In this document: in pieces, positions 62,219 to 64,000 of the stretch | How the letters are laid out: every line of letters begins with the position of its first letter | How positions within the stretch are numbered: the stretch's first letter is position 1 | Origin: Massilia agilis | GTDB lineage: Bacteria > Pseudomonadota > Gammaproteobacteria > Burkholderiales > Burkholderiaceae_D | Length of the DNA: 64,000 nt | Assembly (NCBI RefSeq): GCF_024756255.1 | Contig: NZ_JANUHB010000002.1 | Location: forward strand, 1 to 64,000 | Direction of reading: 5' to 3' | Program-made: the position numbers and the translations under genes | Notes under the pieces: model-generated | Told to the model about the DNA's origin: nothing | Seen by the model: the letters and a program-made list of their open reading frames with translations, nothing else | Databases searched by the model: none

Positions 62219-62295
62219 TGGCGGAGCGGACGGGGCTCGAACCCGCGACCCTCGGCGTGACAGGCCGATACTCTAACCAACTGAGCTACCGCTCC
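62219..62295 (-). tRNA. tRNA-Asp (anticodon GTC), copy 1
   Basis: A 77-base gene identical in every position to the neighbouring copy, with CCA encoded. Both lie between hupB and ppiD and were probably duplicated in tandem; they form one transcript ending at the 62083-62117 terminator. Confidence 0.97.
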
Positions 62296-62380
62296 ACAAA
62301 AATACTTGCTGCATGTTCGGTGGCGGCCCGAGGCTCTGCACGCCAAACATTCTCGCTGCTGTCACAGCAGCGAAGAAGCA

Positions 62381-62653
62381 TTAGTTTACAGCATCTTTTA
62401 GCGCTTTACCAGCCTTAAATTTCGGTACGCGCGCGGCCTTGATCTTGATGGCTTCCTTGGTGCGCGGGTCGCGGCCGGTGCGCGCGGCGCGCTCGCCAAC
62501 GGTAAAGGTGCCAAAGCCGACCAGGGTCACGCTGTCGTTCTTTTTCAGCGTTTCGGTCACGGCGTTGAGCATGGCGTCGAGTGCGCGGGTTGCCGATGCC
62601 TTGGTGATGTCGGCGGACTTCGCGATTTCTTCGATCAGTTCTGTTTTGTTCAC
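62381..62653 (-). CDS. hupB: DNA-binding protein HU-beta
   Basis: A 90-residue HU protein, the standard length. The GTG at 62653 after GGGAAGAGA gives (M)[15 protein letters not shown], the exact family N-terminus. The beta-arm sequence [21 protein letters not shown], with the proline that intercalates in DNA, and the C-terminal [21 protein letters not shown] are complete. HU bends and compacts DNA. It follows lon as in other proteobacteria, but a promoter and a family A repeat intervene, so it is at least partly expressed on its own. Confidence 0.95.
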   Translation of the reverse strand: MNKTELIEEIAKSADITKASATRALDAMLNAVTETLKKNDSVTLVGFGTFTVGERAARTGRDPRTKEAIKIKAARVPKFKAGKALKDAVN

Positions 62654-62697
62654 TCTCTTCCCTCTTCTTTCGGCTTGGCGCAAAAGTGCAAGCGCGT

Positions 62698-62740
62698 ATT
62701 AAACAAGCGATGAAATGATTGTGTCAAGCAACATCGCTTG
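62698..62740 (-). promoter_or_regulatory. hupB promoter flanked by a 9-bp inverted repeat
   Basis: On the minus strand TTGACA (62722-62727), an 18-base spacer and TTTAAT (62698-62703). The -35 is enclosed by the perfect inverted repeat CAAGCGATG (62704-62712) / CATCGCTTG (62732-62740), 19 bases apart, which could be an operator. Confidence 0.65.
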
Positions 62741-62770
62741 TCAGAAGGCCCGGGAGCCACGAATTAGGGT

Positions 62771-62873
62771 GTAGGGTGGGCAGATTCTGCCCACGCGTTC
62801 AAGCGGCGTTGAACAGCCCGCGGGCCAGCCTGGCACCGCCTGGACGCGTAGGCAGGAGACCTGCCCACCCTAC
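62771..62873. repeat. Family A palindromic repeat
   Basis: Left arm GTAGGGTGGGCAGATTCTGC onward ending ACGCGTTCAA; right arm CTGGACGCGTAGGCAGGAGA onward ending CTGCCCACCCTAC. It separates lon from the hupB promoter. Confidence 0.78.
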
Positions 62874-62924
62874 AAAAAAACAGGCGCCACGCGGGCGCCT
62901 GCTTCAGTTGCCGATGATACCGGC

Positions 62925-64000
62925 TTAGTGCTTGACCACCTCGCCTTGTGCCTCCGGGGTTGCCGTCACCGGCACCTGGGTCACTTCGACCAGCGGGGCC
63001 GGCTGGCGCTCGAGGGCCACTTCCAGCACCTTCTCGATCCAGCGCACCGGAATGATCTCGAGCTTGTTCTTGACGTTGTCAGGAACCTCGGCCAGATCTT
63101 TCACGTTCTGCTCCGGGATCAAGACGGTCTTGATGCCGCCGCGCTGCGCCGCCAGCAGCTTCTCCTTCAGGCCGCCGATCGGGAGCACTTCACCACGCAG
63201 GGTGATCTCGCCCGTCATCGCCACGTCCGCGCGGACCGGGATGCCGGTGAAGATCGACACAAGCGCCGTGGTCATCGCGATACCGGCGGACGGACCGTCC
63301 TTCGGCGTCGCGCCTTCCGGCACGTGGATGTGGATGTCGCTCTTCTCGAACACCTCGCCCTTGATGCCCAGGCGCTGCGCACGGCTGCGCACCACGGTGC
63401 GGGCTGCCTCGATCGACTCCTTCATCACGTCGCCCAGCGTACCGGTACGGATGATCTGGCCCTTGCCCGGCACGTTGACCGCTTCGATGGTGAGCAGGTC
63501 GCCGCCCACTTCGGTCCATGCGAGGCCCACCACCTGGCCGATCTGGTTCTGCTTCTCGGCCACGCCGAAGTCGTAGCGGCGCACGCCCAGGAACTTGTCC
63601 AGGTTCTTGGCGCTGACGGCCACCTTCTTGTCCGACTTCTTCAGGAGCAGCATCTTCACCACCTTGCGGCAGATCTTGGACACTTCGCGCTCGAGCGAAC
63701 GCACGCCCGCTTCACGGGTGTAGTAGCGGATGATGTCGCGGATCGCCGACTCGTCGACCTTGATCTCGTCTTCCTTCAGCCCGTTGGCCTTCATCTGCTT
63801 GGGCAGCAGGTAGCGCAGCGCAATGCTGGTCTTCTCGTCCTCGGTGTAGCCGGACAGACGGATCACTTCCATCCGGTCCAACAGCGCCGGCGGAATGTTG
63901 AACGAGTTCGAGGTCGCCACGAACATCACGTCCGACAGGTCGAAGTCCACTTCGATGTAGTGGTCCGAGAACGTGTGGTTCTGTTCCGGGTCCAGCACTT
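62925..64000 (-). CDS. lon: ATP-dependent protease Lon, C-terminal part (runs off the window)
   Basis: The last 358 codons of Lon, beginning within the AAA+ module ([20 protein letters not shown], the sensor-1/arginine region) and covering the small AAA+ subdomain and the serine protease domain. The catalytic Ser is in [11 protein letters not shown] and the Lys in [10 protein letters not shown], a Ser-Lys dyad. The tail ending [10 protein letters not shown] is slightly longer than in E. coli. Lon degrades damaged and regulatory proteins. The N-terminal substrate-binding domain and Walker motifs lie outside. Confidence 0.96.
   Translation of the reverse strand, partial: VLDPEQNHTFSDHYIEVDFDLSDVMFVATSNSFNIPPALLDRMEVIRLSGYTEDEKTSIALRYLLPKQMKANGLKEDEIKVDESAIRDIIRYYTREAGVRSLEREVSKICRKVVKMLLLKKSDKKVAVSAKNLDKFLGVRRYDFGVAEKQNQIGQVVGLAWTEVGGDLLTIEAVNVPGKGQIIRTGTLGDVMKESIEAARTVVRSRAQRLGIKGEVFEKSDIHIHVPEGATPKDGPSAGIAMTTALVSIFTGIPVRADVAMTGEITLRGEVLPIGGLKEKLLAAQRGGIKTVLIPEQNVKDLAEVPDNVKNKLEIIPVRWIEKVLEVALERQPAPLVEVTQVPVTATPEAQGEVVKH

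Overview
The window reads as a chromosomal segment of a high-GC betaproteobacterium, most likely Oxalobacteraceae (Massilia/Telluria/Duganella type). This rests on base composition, on betaproteobacterial gene orders (ygfZ divergent from mltG-tmk-holB-pilZ-tatD; lon-hupB-tRNA-Asp-ppiD), on protein lengths typical of that group (PurL about 1340 aa) and on a secreted GH18 chitinase. The genus is an inference. Coding density is high. I see no prophage, transposase, CRISPR array or rRNA operon.

Layout. 0-5 kb: a secreted serine hydrolase, then a dmlR-dmlA type pair (LysR regulator divergent from a tartrate/D-malate dehydrogenase), an orphan TRAP binding protein and a secreted AhpD-like protein. 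5-7.2 kb: the 23S rRNA hydroxylation enzyme RlhA. 7.3-16 kb: an apparent low-oxygen stress island with three universal stress proteins, a P-type ATPase, an acyl-CoA synthetase/acetyltransferase fusion and a zinc alcohol dehydrogenase behind a coupled 22-codon ORF. All three usp genes have an FNR/ANR-type box upstream (TTGAT-N4-ATCAA or close). 16-19.5 kb: an LpxO-like hydroxylase, two small proteins, a PRMT-like methyltransferase and a secreted ankyrin protein. 19.5-26.3 kb: the tatD/GNAT/pilZ/holB/tmk/mltG operon, divergent from ygfZ-DUF4936-NRDE. 26.3-32.5 kb: an SDR-Dabb pair, a metabolite:H+ symporter behind six 11-bp direct repeats, an unrecognised secreted EF-hand protein and an MFS exporter. 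32.7-36.7 kb: fatty-acid oxidation (FadB-type enzyme, acyl-CoA ligase). 36.9-41.4 kb: redox and envelope genes (selO, msrB, yciB, bolA, tandem parvulins). 41.7-45.9 kb: chitinase and two secreted proteins. 46-52 kb: purL and a receiver-TPR protein. 52-59.7 kb: 5-oxoprolinase-type enzyme, nnr, a YbbA-like ABC ATPase, tesA, selU. 60-64 kb: ppiD, two identical tRNA-Asp genes, hupB and the C-terminal part of lon.

Two families of dispersed palindromic repeats occupy most larger intergenic gaps. Family A has arms with outer end GTAGGGTGGGC and inner end ACGCGTTCAA, arranged as inverted pairs. Family B has arms of the type CGTCGTCCCCGCGCAGGCGG followed by GGACCCATGCTGAGC.

The signals most worth following are the three FNR-type boxes at similar positions before the usp genes, the six-unit 11-bp iteron array before the symporter gene, the short ORF coupled to the alcohol dehydrogenase, the likely ATT start of selO, the receiver domain with Glu at the phosphoacceptor position, and the family A repeats.
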